The translations under genes were made by a program, and so were the position numbers. A stretch of DNA of 64,000 nucleotides from Sclerotinia nivalis. Its lineage: Eukaryota > Ascomycota > Leotiomycetes > Helotiales > Sclerotiniaceae. The stretch's first letter is position 1. Every line of letters begins with the position of its first letter. The notes beneath the pieces are model-generated. The model saw only the letters and a list, made by a program, of their open reading frames with translations. It was not told where the DNA came from and did not search any database. The stretch is from the NCBI GenBank assembly GCA_029531795.1, contig JAPEIS010000012.1, positions 1,984,001 through 2,048,000 on the forward strand, read 5' to 3'. Shown piece after piece: positions 36,564-48,307 of the stretch.

Positions 36564-36849
36564 TATTACGATCACACAACAGTTTCGTCAAAACAAGAAA
36601 TCTAAACGGAAACATTCTCATTTCGAATCATCAATATAAAAACATCATCGATCAGTTTGAAATGTTTAGTAAACAAGCTTCTTTGTATTGCTTATAAAAG
36701 AACAGGAATAATAATGAACTATAAACATTCTGATATCTCTTTATTGATTGAACTTAAAAGTAATAGTTTATTCATGATTAGAAAGAGTAATGAAAAGTTT
36801 TGGCTACAGTTTTACGACTAATTGATTCTTTGCCTATGTGATCTTAACA
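36564..36849 (+). repeat. D 3' LTR
   Basis: 286 bp, intact, from TATTACGATCACACAACAG to GATCTTAACA. Followed by TSD AAACT and by Copia E. Its last 34 bp are identical to the reverse complement of the last 34 bp of the window. Confidence 0.95.
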
Positions 36850-36854
36850 AAACT

Positions 36855-37041
36855 AATCGTATTCACAAATATATCTTTCGTTAATAATCGAAACTTTTCT
36901 TCTCACATCGAATATATTATTGTACTAATGAACAAGAATAATAAAGTGAATCTAATTCATTGATCATCTATCAAATACAAAAGGATCATTAGAAGTATAC
37001 TAGCATCAGAACTTTACGGTATAATCTTAAAATTCGACATT
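36855..37041 (+). pseudogene. Copia E RNase H, first part
   Basis: Continuation of Copia pol after element D. In one frame it reads LIVFTNISFVNNRNFSSHIE, where the catalytic Asp of the VFTDASF motif is Asn, then NLIH*SS and RSILASELYGII, the classical Copia RNase H signature. It stops at a 13-bp duplicated target (AAAATTCGACATT, 37029-37041) where another element is inserted. Confidence 0.9.
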
Positions 37042-37903
37042 GATTGATTGATTTAATTAACGTCCACACTGAGTCAAAGACTATCTAGGACGGTTAAGAG
37101 CTCAATCGAGCTCTTAACAGATGGCTATAAGTAGTACTATCTAAATAGCATACAAATTTGTATATATTTTTGATAAGGGAAGTGAAAACTAATACTGAAG
37201 AGCAAAGCCCGACCTTTATACGACATCGCATATAAAGATAAAAATACCAATCAAAGCATTACACTCATGATTTTCCAAATCCGATCCCTCTATCAATCAA
37301 ATCCAAACAACCTTCCTTTATATCAACTTTTTATCCTATTCGTAACTTCCCAACAATCATGCCTTACCTAATATCGACTTCATAGAACCTTTTAAACTAT
37401 AAGGATATTGATCCTACAAGATACCCCAATCCTATATATAGTATATCCTCCATCGAATTCTATAGCAGATATATCATTAGTTCGGATCGTTCTATACAGC
37501 TTCTTCAAGTATATGAATTATTGTTGTTTTGATTCGAATCGAAGGAGGTAAAGCCTGAACCTTAAAATCGAATTTGATAAATCGCGTTCGATGCCCCAAA
37601 GGGATCTTGAAAATGATTTTGTAGTATATTATCATAGATGATAATGTTGTCCTCTGTTTCGTAATAAAAATAATATTATAGAAAGCACAATCCGATAATA
37701 CGACTATCAAAAAAACCGAGATCTGGCCTTTGCCATCAGCCAACTCGGAAGCAAAAAAACGTCGCGATCGAATGCCTCTTCCTCTTCCAATCACCACAAC
37801 TCCATCAAATAACTCAAACTTAGCTTTGCAGACTCTAATAATTAAATAAAAGAACTGGAGGTTCGTAAAGGACACCACGTACAGGTGTTGAGTCTTGTCC
37901 TCC
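37042..37903 (-). mobile_element. 862-bp insertion with 13-bp TSD, probably a 5'-truncated non-LTR element
   Basis: Bounded by AAAATTCGACATT at 37029-37041 and 37904-37916, so the Copia frame is continuous without it. A long TSD of this kind is made by target-primed reverse transcription. At the left edge the plus strand starts GATTGATTGATT, which on the minus strand is a (AATC)n tail, so minus is the likely orientation. A 137-codon open frame (37905-37492, minus) begins at the right edge, as in a 5'-truncated element; it contains GVVVIGRGRGIRSRRFFASE and matches no family I know. It also has a 12-bp hairpin (AAGAGCTCAATCGAGCTCTT, about 37095). No LTR or TIR is seen. Less RIP-mutated than its host. 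Confidence 0.7.
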
Positions 37904-37916
37904 AAAATTCGACATT

Positions 37917-38270
37917 AATACAACTCTGAAAAGTACTATTGGAGGTATATTATCTAAACAAAAGGTATTATTAATTATATATACAAATTCGAAATCCCTT
38001 TATGATTGTCTTACGAAACTAGACTCAACCAGGAAGAAAAGATTGATAATCGATCTAATGGCTCTCCGACAATCTTATAAGTGTCGGGAGATAATGGAAA
38101 TCAAATGAATCGATAAAGAATCCAACCCGATGGATGCAATGATTAAAACAAAACCATACTAAGCTCTCAAGGATCTGGTAGAGAATAACACAATCAAAAT
38201 TAAAATCACAAAATGAATAAAGAGATCGAAATTGGAAAGAAAGAAACAGTAATAGGAAAAAAAAAAAAAA
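37917..38270 (+). pseudogene. Copia E RNase H, C-terminal part
   Basis: Copia pol resumes directly after the second TSD copy: IYTNSKSLYDCLTKLDSTRK, then RLIIDLMALRQSYKCREI and IEIKWIDKESNPMDAMIK-like sequence (MEIKWIDKESNPMDAM). The VLCTDSKSLYD motif has its Asp changed to Asn. Ends with a basic tail about 38230-38270. The open frame 38159-38410 on the minus strand is a shadow. Confidence 0.88.
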
Positions 38271-38388
38271 GAGAAAGTGTTAAAAAATCGAAGAACTAAA
38301 GCTAATGACCTACAGAACAAATAAATGGACAAAACAATTGATAAAGGAGTTATTTTATATAATATCTCGACTTTTAGATAATTGCCAG

Positions 38389-38515
38389 TGTTGAGATATT
38401 CATGATTCATTATATGAATTCACTAACATCAATGTTAATGCTTCGATCGCACTTTATATAATTCGACGTTTCTATAATTCTAGTTCTTTAAACAAATCAA
38501 TACAAGTAATACGAA
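38389..38515 (+). repeat. Putative 3' LTR of Copia E
   Basis: Begins TGTTGAGATATTCATGATTC, the form of many Copia LTR starts, about 120 bp after the RNase H tail. The end is not certain because the 5' LTR is outside the window. G1 pol sequence begins at about 38517, so the LTR must end at or before that. Confidence 0.5.
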
Positions 38516-38516
38516 A

Positions 38517-40590
38517 CTAATATTGAAGCTTTATTTTCCCCATGCGTGTGCCTATCGACAGTACCTTATCGTTTTCTTTACCAAAACAATATTCCCAATC
38601 GAGATGAATTATATGATATTTGATAAAAAGATGTTTACTATTATCAAAGCTTTTAAAACTTGAAGAGCAGAACTCATTAGATCCCTTCATTGTATAAAGG
38701 TTGTAATAGATCATAAAACTTTAGAATATTTTATAATAAAGAAAATGTTAAATCAATGATAAACCAAATGATCTGAATTCCTGACAAACTTTTAGTTCGA
38801 GATATTATATCGAACAGAAGTAAATAATACTATAATGGATACTTTAAATCGTTGTGATTAGGAAATGGAAACTCAAAAGATACTACACTTTGAATAATAC
38901 ATTCAGATTTTACCCCTATCAGAAATTCTTGACAAAAGGATATTGAACGAACTAAATATAAAGGAAAGAGAAATAATTACGATTCTAATTATTAAAATAG
39001 AAGAACTTGATCTTATAGATTGCATTCTGCAAACTAATTGTATATATCTATTTGTATAATCAGAATACGATTTGGTAGCTAATTTGAAAAAAGGATATTC
39101 AATACACAATAGTTTATTATTTTACAAAGATCGATTAATTGTATCCGATATAGATAACCTTTGTATTAGTCTTATAAAAGAAACTTATATCCAGATCTTT
39201 TCAATTCATTCTAATAAAATCAAGACGAAATTGATTATAAAGAAACGGTACTTTTGGAAGGGAATAGTTGATTATATCGATCAATATATCGACAATTATA
39301 TTATTTGTTACAATTATTATATTCCAAAAGATCGAACATTTGGTTTCTTGTATCTTTTGTTTATTTCTATTAGATCTTGGGCAAATATATCGATGGATTT
39401 CAAATTATTTCCAAAGAACAAATATAGATATAATAATGTTTTTATAATTATTGATAGACTATCGAAACAATCAATATACATTCCTTGTTATCATACTACA
39501 ATTACCCGGGAAATGGTTTTAATATACCTGAATTATATCTATCGTTGAAAAGGTGTTTTAGCTATTATTATATTCGATAAAGGACTATAATTCATATCCA
39601 GCTTTTGGAACGAATTCATACGAATCCTAGATGTCAAACTAAAGCTATCTACAATTTATCATTCTCAAATAGATAGACAAATCGAAATCATGAATCAATA
39701 CTTAAACCAATGTCTTCGATTCTATATCAATTATTATCAAGATAATTGATCGGAACTTTTGTATATGATTGACTATATACAGTTCACTATACCTTATAAA
39801 AATTTGGGAATATTCTTTTTCGAGTTACAAAACAGATATTTCTTAATTACTTTTTTCGATTAGAACAGATTTTCTTTTAACATCCCTTATACAATAACAG
39901 AAAAGTTAAATTATACAAATGTACAAGATTTCTCCAAATATATATATAAGACTTGAAAGATAGTTAAAGATATTCTCTTTAAAGTATAATAGAAGAAAAT
40001 GAAAGATATCAATCGTTATCGAAGATCGATCGATTTTCAAATAAAAAATGTAAGTATACATTACCACTAGAAACTTCATTACAAAACGACCTAATCGCAA
40101 ATTTGATCTACAGATAGCAAAACCATACCGCATTTTCGAAAAGATAAACTATTCATATCGATTAAATCTTTCTGAAAGTATAAATATATATAAAATCTTC
40201 TCCCTCAATAAGTTACAAAAGATTATAGGAAACTTTATTCCTGGATAATACAACGAACCTTTTTCTTTCATTGTAATTGCTGTAAATATAGAATTCGAAA
40301 TATAGCAAATTCTAATTTCGAAATTCCTTTATAGATAAGTTTGATATAAGATAAAATGGATAGGATACAACAACGACCCTGTATAATATTATTATTCCGA
40401 TATTATATACACTTCGTACAAAATATAAGAGTTTTATATTCAAAATTCTGAAACTATAGGGCCCTCTAATCACCTTCTTGAATAGATAAAAGCTTGGGAG
40501 AATGATGATAACGATTATAGCGAGTTTGTAGATAACAAATCTATGAATAAAGTAATTAAATAGAATTATTTATCTGTTTTTTCTTTCTTC
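38517..40590 (+). pseudogene. G1 pol: RNase H-integrase-chromodomain, RIP-degraded
   Basis: RNase H from 38517 (FSLPKQYSQS region, then EEQNSLDPFI). Integrase: a well-kept open stretch 39072-39548 contains SIHNSLLFYKDRLIVSDIDN, the zinc-binding His/Cys region HSNKIKTKLIIKKRYFWKGI then YIDNYIICYNYYIPKD, and SMDFKLFPKNKYRYNNVFII with the first catalytic Asp. The second catalytic site is near 39580 and the Glu (QIDRQIEIMNQYLNQ) near 39670. The C-terminus at 40080-40480 reads VYITTRNFITKRPNRKFDLQ and then EFEI*QIL... KIKWIGYNNDPV, a chromodomain-type end. Stops at former Gln/Trp codons. Confidence 0.88.
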
Positions 40591-40975
40591 GAAAAGGAGA
40601 TTGTAATCAATTTATAATTCATTCGAAAAATCATTTGTTGTTTTTGCTTTTTTTATCATTTGTTTATTTGTTTTAATTTTTTATCTTGTCTTTCTTTTCC
40701 CTTACCTTTATTAAAATATTTATTTTATTATAAATCTCCTAAGTAGTTTATTCAATTCGCCCTGAAGAGCTATTACGATTTCATTTTCAGATAACCCCAT
40801 CAACGATTGTTCCTTTCCTTCCGCCTTTTCCTCTTTAACATTTGATACACCAATAGCTTTAAAGTTAGAGGAAAACGCTATCCGCCGTTCTTCTTGTAGA
40901 AAGAACTCCCAGATATCCGATACGAAAAGTTAAAAGGAAGATTTGAAGACAAATCAATTTTCTTTAAAAGAAGAG
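40591..40975 (-). pseudogene. Remnant of the antisense frame of family G in G1
   Basis: On the minus strand 40830-40730 reads GKEQSLMGLSENEIVIALQG then ELNKLLRRFIIK, which matches EERLLIELFENEIVEVLLSE and LNKLFRKFIMK on the plus strand of G2 (49770-49866). So the C-terminus of the antisense frame is shared by both G copies in the same relative position and orientation. The rest is deleted in G1. A purine tract (AAAAGAAGAG) sits right before the LTR. Confidence 0.55.
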
Positions 40976-41199
40976 TGATATAACGATCCTATATTAATAC
41001 CTTAAACCATTCTTTATTTTGTTCTTTGATCCCTTCCGAAAGGATCATTTATTTCACCCTATATTCGCTTAAATTTTGGTCCCCTTCGAGGGGACTATAA
41101 AAGACTCAATTTCATTATCTTTTATACGACAGTTTGTTATTCTCTAGTATAGATTAATTGATTCATTCTATTATGCCTTGAATTAAGACCATCGTCACA
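40976..41199 (+). repeat. G1 3' LTR
   Basis: 224 bp, TGATATAACGATCCTATATT to ACCATCGTCACA. Aligns with the reverse complement of 41585-41832; the difference in length comes mainly from a 25-bp block present in G2 (around 41733-41757) and absent here. LTR termini were set by the purine tract and by TG/CA ends. Confidence 0.8.
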
Positions 41200-41584
41200 A
41201 TAAATACTGATCTTCTTTCAATAATAAAACCTTCTTTACTAGAGATAATAGTATCAGGATTCTCAATTCGTCGAGAATATCATTGGTATATTCTAGAACG
41301 GAAGATAGATTTATTGTTATCTATATCAAATGATCTATTTTGTACAAAGCTAACTAAAACAAGATGAATCTAATCCAATTGTTTCAGTATAATCTGATTT
41401 TGAGTTCGGATTTCTTGATTTTCTTTTTTTAGACTTTGGTAAATTGTCGTTCTGATTACAAAGGGAACTGGTTTTCCTCAAATTGGTAAATACAAAGGCA
41501 AACTTATAGCTATCGTTTTGTCGATTTCTATATCGAATTCAGAATCTTCCTTTTTGTCTAGTCTGATCGATTTGGGCTTGTAGT
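41200..41584. other. 385-bp spacer between the facing G1 and G2 LTRs; unassigned
   Basis: Sequence between two LTRs in opposite orientation, not matched elsewhere in the window as far as I can see. On the minus strand one frame is open for about 70 codons (NDSYKFAFVFTNLRKTSSLC, then KSKKRKSRNPNSKSDYTETI). It could be host DNA older than both insertions, or a piece of another element. Confidence 0.5.
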
Positions 41585-41832
41585 TGTAACGATGGTTTTA
41601 ATTCAAGGTATAATAGAATGAATCAATTAATCTATACTAGAGAATAACAAATTGTTATATAAAAGATAATGAAGTTGAGTTTTTTATAGTCTTTTCGGAG
41701 GGGATCATAAACCTAAGTGAATACAGGGTGAAATAAATGCTAGATAATCCTAAAGCATTTTGGTTCTTTCGGAAGGGATCAAAGAATATAATAAAGAATG
41801 ATTTAAGGTATTAATATAGAATCGTTATATTA
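41585..41832 (-). repeat. G2 3' LTR
   Basis: 248 bp; on the plus strand from TGTAACGATGGTTTTAATTC to ATCGTTATATTA. Inverted relative to the G1 LTR, so the two form a large imperfect inverted repeat with a 385-bp loop. Confidence 0.8.
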
Positions 41833-41983
41833 TTCTTTTTTCAAAGAAAATTGATTTGTTTTTAAGTTTTCCTTTTAATCTTTTGTATTAACGAAATAGA
41901 TTTGTTCTTTATAATTGTCCCTGTTTTTCTTTTTCTTTGTAGTGTTTCTAGTAGGGAATTATTGTTATTCTCGATTTCGATTG

Positions 41984-42146
41984 TATCACGGTGAGGGAAA
42001 AGGTATGTGTAGGGTTGATCTATAATTGTACTACGAGGAGAAAAAGAAGGTTAAAAAGGTAACCTGATTATATAAAAGTAAGTGTATGTATATATACTTA
42101 AAGTATATATGATCATATACAGATGAAGGGGAATGAATCTGTAACA
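41984..42146 (-). repeat. B1 3' LTR
   Basis: 163 bp, TATCACGGTGAGGGAAAAGG to GAATCTGTAACA on the plus strand. Pairs with 48677-48839; the right part (palindrome region) is RIP-eroded. Confidence 0.95.
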
Positions 42147-42347
42147 ATATTTTTTTTTTAAGAAACCCATTTGATTTCAAATGGGTGTTAAAAAAAAAAG
42201 AAAAATAAAGAAAAAAAAAAATATAGATTCCTTTTTTCAATTAGGTTTTCGAATAAAAATGTATAGTATTCTTTAATAATATAATATCCTTCAATGTATG
42301 ATATTCTAAATACTATATCCTTTATTACAATAACACGTAATATACCT

Positions 42348-45300
42348 TTAGGTGAAACGAATTGTTTTGATACGAATGGATCTTTGTAAAGTAGGTGTAG
42401 TAATCGTATTGTATGACTTCGGTTGTAATATAATAGTATCGGGGTGCTTTAGAATCCAAGCTGATAACCCTAGCTTTTCTAGGTGAAGGCGATGATATTC
42501 AATAAAAAATTTTTTGTTATTCTTTAAATCATTAGCTAATTGCCAAATTGGCGTGTAATATCTCCATTTAATCAAATAATAGTGGTCATCCTTATCATGA
42601 TTATCTAGAACTTCTTCAAATATCCATTTTTGAATAGATTCATCTTCATTATTGTTCTACTTCAAAACTTTGTCCTATATAATCAGGGATTCTGACTCGT
42701 TAATCATTGTTTGAGTCAGAAAATAGAAATTAGTATAAATTGGAAGTAAAAGAGAATAATAGAAAACAGGGAAGATTTTAACGTTTTCAAACAATTAAAT
42801 AAAACAAGTATAGGAATAAATCTTGATAATCTTATAAAAACCGATCCATTTATTATCTAGCTTTTTTGTTTTATACAAAATCTTCATATTCTTGGTATTG
42901 ATGTAGATTTTCTGGTTAATTGTATAACGAAATGAATTAGAGTAATGATGGTTAGTATAATTCTTATAAATAATAATTGTCTGTTATACAAAAACACAAA
43001 GTTGCTTTAAGATATATTCTATACAATCCATAATCCAATTACCTTTAAAGAATTCCCGTTTTTGTATTAAAGTTATATTTGATGGGCAAGATTTACTAGA
43101 TTCAATATTTAGATATAAATTAAAACTATAATTGGCAAAGAAAAACAAACAATCAATCGTTTCAGAAATTATATTATTGAATATAAACTCGGTTAAGGGT
43201 AATTAATCTAATTAATTATCTTGATGGTAATTAACAAAAGCTTATAAATATTACTCTAAAACCGAATTAATATGTTCGGTTTGATTATTTGTTTAAGGAT
43301 GAAAAGTTGAAAAATGCTTTAAGGTAATTTTTAATTGCTCCGAGAATTATAACCAGAATCCTGATACGAATTACATTTCCCGATTGAAAATGATATTATC
43401 CAGAAGTTTATAAAGTATATAAATATAATTAATGAAGGTATCAATTAGTTTTTCTATTGTTAATATATATATATCGATGAAATGTTTTATTTTAATTAAT
43501 TTATAAATTATTATCAAGATATATTTATAGATAGAATTGTAACGAATACAATCTGAAAATAGTGTAATATAATTGATTGAAATATCAGATTATATATGAA
43601 AAAGGATAGATAACAATTTCAAAAATCCGGGAGGTATCGATTTAGATAATTTAGTATAAATACAAAGTTTGTAGATCTTTATATAGGATGCGATTTCTAA
43701 ATGTATATTAGACTATTAGTATGTACAAAAAACAAAATCGATTATTTTAGTTCGATTAGGATAACCGATAGAATCAAAAGAATAAATCCAATAAATAATT
43801 TAGAGTTTGAGTTTATCGTTTGATAGAATCTAAAACTTATTTTGATAGTAAATTCTATTATTTTGAATCAAATAATTCTGTATAACGATCTGAAAAGTCT
43901 TATGATATTTTTTTGATCATTTAATTACCAATGGATTATTAAGAGTAAAGATAAATTGATCTGCTATATCGGATCTAGTATACATTGTATCGATTAAGGC
44001 ATTGATTGATTGATTATAAAACGGTATTATTATTTTTATTGATACCAAATTGATATACCTAATCAAATCCTTATAAAGATCGGTATTAAAACGGTTCTGG
44101 GGGAGAACAACGTGTTCTCGATTCTTTAGATGTTTATTATTTGGGTTAGAGCAATATAGTTGATCTTTGTATTTTCTATTAAGCGTATCTGATCGAATAG
44201 TTTTGTTTCCTGGTCGATAAACTATACAGAAATTATATTGAAACAGAAATTCGGATTATTGTATTTATTGTTGATTGAAAATCTTTGTAATCATAAAATA
44301 CTCGAGGTTCTTGTAATCAATAAGAATCTCGAATTCCTTTTATAAATTCTAAAACTCCGAATGTCATTCTTTTATTGTTTTGATAATAACAAATAATTTT
44401 TTATTATAAATCTTATAATTATATTCCGTTGTTGTATATTTAAATAAAAAGTAAATAATTGAATGCAAAATATTATCATCATTGTATTGCAAAAGAATTC
44501 TTTTTGAGACCTAATCGAAAGTATTGGTTTCCAAAACAGTTTTCCATTTGTAATCGAAATATACCAAAACCAATACTATTGTAAAAGCCCTTTTTAAAGC
44601 ATCAAAAGCCTTTGTATAATTTGTAATCCATTTCCATATAATATTCTTTTGCAAAAGATTATTGAAAGAATAACAAATCTTTGAAAAATCTTTTATAAAA
44701 CGTCAATAGAAATTAACAAAACTAAGAAATCGTTATAAATCCTTTATATACAAAAACAACTTCTAAGATATAATAATCGTAACCTTTTCTTGATCCATTT
44801 CGATATCTTCGATTATAATGATCAAACTCAAATACTTTGTTTTTGTAGTTTCGAATTTGTATTTGTTAATATCAATCTATAATCCAATATCCATTAGCTT
44901 TTGAATTATTTGATGAACATACTCTTTATACTCTATAGAATTATCAGAGTAGATTAAGATATCATCGAGATATACAATACAATACTTGTCCAACTCATCG
45001 AAAAGCATATGATTAATATAATATTGGAACAATACAAGCACATTATAAAAACCGAAAAGCATAACTAGAGATTCAAAAAGATCAAAACAAATAATGAATA
45101 TAGTTTTCCATTCATTCCCTTCAGCGATTCACAATTTGTTGAACACTACAATGATATCAAGTTTGGTATAGATTTTTGTATTGCAAAAAATATCCAGCAT
45201 TTCGTAAACGATGAATAATGAATAGCGATTCTTTATAATAACGTTATTGAATCCTCAATAATCTTAACAAATACGGATTCCTTTTCCAAACTTGGCAATC

Positions 45301-46860
45301 AGTAATAAAGAAGAAACACACTGCGATCTCGATTCCCGAATAAACCCTTTGAAGAGATTATCATCGAACCATTTGTATACCACTATTAATTCTATTAACG
45401 ATAGAAAACAGTTTTTGAAGTAAAATAACTCTTTATCAAACATCAATTCAATCTTGTGATCCCAGATTCAATAAAGTGGCAATTTATCTGTATAATATAG
45501 AAAAAAGGCAGGAAGTTTATCTTGTAACTATATAGAAAGCTTTTATTGTATTTGATCATCATTAAGAAAAGATTTGCCAGTTAAAAATTTGTCGATATCA
45601 GCTTCAAAGATCTTCTGTAGATGGAGCGGCTTATAGCAATCGTATATAAAATCATAAAATTGCAATGGAGTTTTAGAGAGCATCTCTATTATATCACCTT
45701 ACCCTTATAAAATCGATCGAAAATCTTCTTCTATAAGCATCGGGAACAATGTAATCTATTATAAATAATCTTATTCAATAGTTTTCTATACAATATCCAA
45801 TTCATTTTATATCAATTGGATAACCCGAATGTTATCTTATTGGTAAAACGAAACAAAACTAAAAACTTGTAATCAACAAATGTTATCTATATTTGAACTT
45901 GTATTCTTGTAGACAGGTATAAAGAGTTCTTCAACAGAAAGCAAAAGCAAATGGTTTTTTGAATTATAAACAAAACAATGTCGATCTGTAACCTTCAAAA
46001 TCGATTTTGAATATAGACAATTAGGAATCATTTATATCTGATTATTTGATTCTCTATAATGCTTTATTCGATAATGATTTATATTAAATATCAGATCTTG
46101 TTGAAAATCGAGATTAATAAAAGAATTGTTAGATTATAATATATAATCTTCATTTGATATTTCTTCGATAAAGGATTTTTTATAAAGAGCTTCTTTAGGA
46201 GTAGAAAACGTTTGAATAGATAAAGAATCGATATCATTTTTTAGATAATCTTTAATATAAAGAAAGCGATATTTATAATCCGTATATTTAGTTTTTATAT
46301 CAAAATCAGTAAAGAATTTATTTAAAGATTCGATAGTATCGATAATTTATTATAAAGTAACTTTTGTTAAATTCTTTTATTCTTTAACCGGAGATAGGAT
46401 TATTAGTATACTAATTAGCTTTGAATTATAATACACCGAACAATTGGAAATACAATAGTTTGAAAAGAATGTTAAATTTATCTCCGTTCAATTGATAATA
46501 GAATTGTAGTATTGCAACTATAATAAGCTAAAGATTAATAATATCTTTAATGAAAGTTGAATGATATAAAAAAACCAAAACTTATAATAATCCTTTATAA
46601 CGATTTCTATTACAAAATATTCTATAATTCTATCGATGATCTTTCTATTAACAAATCGAAATTTGTAAAAAAAAGGTAAGAATTATATTTCGATATTGTA
46701 TTTGAAGACAAAAGAACAATCAACGAAGGTTTCCCCGGAATATCTATTATCAATAAGATTTATAACAATAAAAAGGTTTTTATATATAAGGAATATAATA
46801 ATTTTAATAAGTAAAGATTTACTATTCATAAAATTGAACTACAATAATTCATATCTATCC
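42348..46860 (-). pseudogene. B1 pol: protease to chromodomain, RIP-degraded
   Basis: Minus-strand pol with the same plan as B4. Protease around 46850-46700. RT: the open piece 45062-44877 reads LFQYYINHMLFDELDKYC and the catalytic box Y-L-D-D-I-L-I-Y-S (about 44972-44946), with the Asp pair intact, unlike B4. RNase H about 44600-44300. Integrase about 44100-43250. The tail 42575-42348 reads IKWRYYTPIWQLANDLKNNK and HRLHLEKLGLSAWILKHPDT, ending SIRIKTIRFT and the stop at 42348. About 200 bp of untranslated sequence with A-rich runs separate the stop from the LTR. Confidence 0.88.
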
Positions 46861-46989
46861 ATTCCTCGATTTATTTTCTTATCCTTAGTATTCCTTCACA
46901 AGCGATTTTTCGCAAAGGTTAGTTTTTTCTCTATTCAGAACTTTTCTTAACTGAATTAAGTGTAGAGATAATCTCCTCTAGTTCGATAT

Positions 46990-48307
46990 AGCCTTACCAT
47001 TATATTTAATTCAAATATTGTTGACCTTGTACCCAATTACCAGTATATCCTCCTCGAAATCCATTATGACTATTATTAAACCTATTGAAGCTTTGAAAAA
47101 CTGGGGCGGCAGTACATTGAATGAGGACCAGATTAATTGGGGCAATAATATTATGATTGGAAAAGGTATTAGTAAGAGTCTATTTGCTGAAAAGAAGATT
47201 ATTATTGATATTATAAATAGTATAACAATCAATCTGAAAATAATTGATTCTACTACAATAATTACAAGAAATTACAGAATTAAACTTCTTTTTTTTATTT
47301 TGTTGATCCTTTTATTATTATCCCTTTTGCTTCATTATATCGAGATCTATAAAATCATCATTATCAACAACAAATACATTACCAGAATTTTTGTTATAAT
47401 ATTCGGCGTTACAAAGATTCTGATTTCAAATAGAGAATTTCTTTTACTAATTATCAATATTATCGATAATATAAAAGTTCGAATCATCAATGATCAAAAT
47501 TCGGAAAGGGGCAGTAACTTTTTATTTCATCGTATTAACAATCTCGTAATTAGATTTGTAATAAGAGTTAACTAGATGAGATAATATAAAGAAGAAAACT
47601 AAAAAGAACTTTTTTGAATTTATAAAAAACTTATTGAATTTGAACAAAGTTTTCCTTTTAATATTTATAGAGATATATAATTTATCCAATTTAATCAAAA
47701 ACGAAACAGCAAAATCGAAACAAATAAAATCATCAACAAATCTAATAATATCTATAATACACTTTTGTTACATTTGATTATCGAGAAGACTAATAATATA
47801 ACTAATCTTCTTTTGTTCAGAAACAAAGAATTGTGAATCGATCATTTAATAGAATTACAAATCCAACTTTCAGAATTAATAATTCTTTTGACAAATAAGA
47901 ATATTAGATCTTTCGTCTTTAAAAACAAACAGATCCTTCTGAGTTTGATAAAGAATGATTAATTTCTAGCCAATGATAGCATCATTAATGTCCAGCTGAG
48001 TTTGCTTGTTGGTTAAAGTATAAAGAAACCCAACGTTTTCCACTTTGTATTCCTCGATCTTATTTGTTTAAATAACAATATAGATAACTTAAATAGTAAA
48101 GCGATCTTCGATAATAGAGAAAACATGATTCAAATAAACAATTTGTTTGTCAAAATCGATAACAAGGTTTGGTATTACCGAAACATTCAATTCTGCTAGA
48201 ATTTGTATAATAGTAAACCATTGATCGAAGATTTGTTAGATTCCGATACGAATTCCCTCGATAAAAGTAGAAGTCGTATCACTAGCAAATATAGAATCAA
48301 AAGCTAT
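46990..48307 (-). pseudogene. B1 gag, RIP-degraded
   Basis: Starts at ATA (48305-48307), aligned with the ATG of B3. Continues through the capsid-like stretch (around 47760-47600) and the zinc-knuckle region around 47270, where Cys codons are altered. The 185-codon open frame at 47018-47575 lies on the opposite strand of the gag 3' half; see findings. Confidence 0.8.

Larger units (their letters stand above)
2765..36849 (+). mobile_element. Gypsy element D, split by nested insertions
   Basis: Ty3/Gypsy retrotransposon inserted in Copia E. The TSD AAACT is present at 2760-2764 and 36850-36854, and Copia RNase H continues in frame after it. Removing B3 and the two solo F-type LTRs gives an element of about 7.4 kb with two 286-bp LTRs. 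Internal order: gag, protease, reverse transcriptase, RNase H, integrase, chromodomain-like segment, then about 2 kb of extra sequence with an open frame on the opposite strand, then the 3' LTR. The reading of nesting is directly supported by both junctions. Confidence 0.92.
38517..41199 (+). mobile_element. Gypsy chromovirus G1, 3' part
   Basis: Plus-strand element of family G, present here from RNase H to the 3' LTR. The upstream part is missing at 38517, where Copia E ends; the simplest reading is that E is inserted in G1 and the 5' part of G1 lies left of the window. Compared with G2, G1 lacks about 1 kb between about 40922 and the LTR, a deletion that removed most of the antisense frame described at 48845-49866. 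Confidence 0.85.

Noticed and set aside
2765..36849. Primer binding sites complementary to known tRNA 3' ends next to the 5' LTRs
   Set aside because: None could be matched with confidence by eye; RIP and possible self-priming (as in Tf1-like elements) make this undecidable here.
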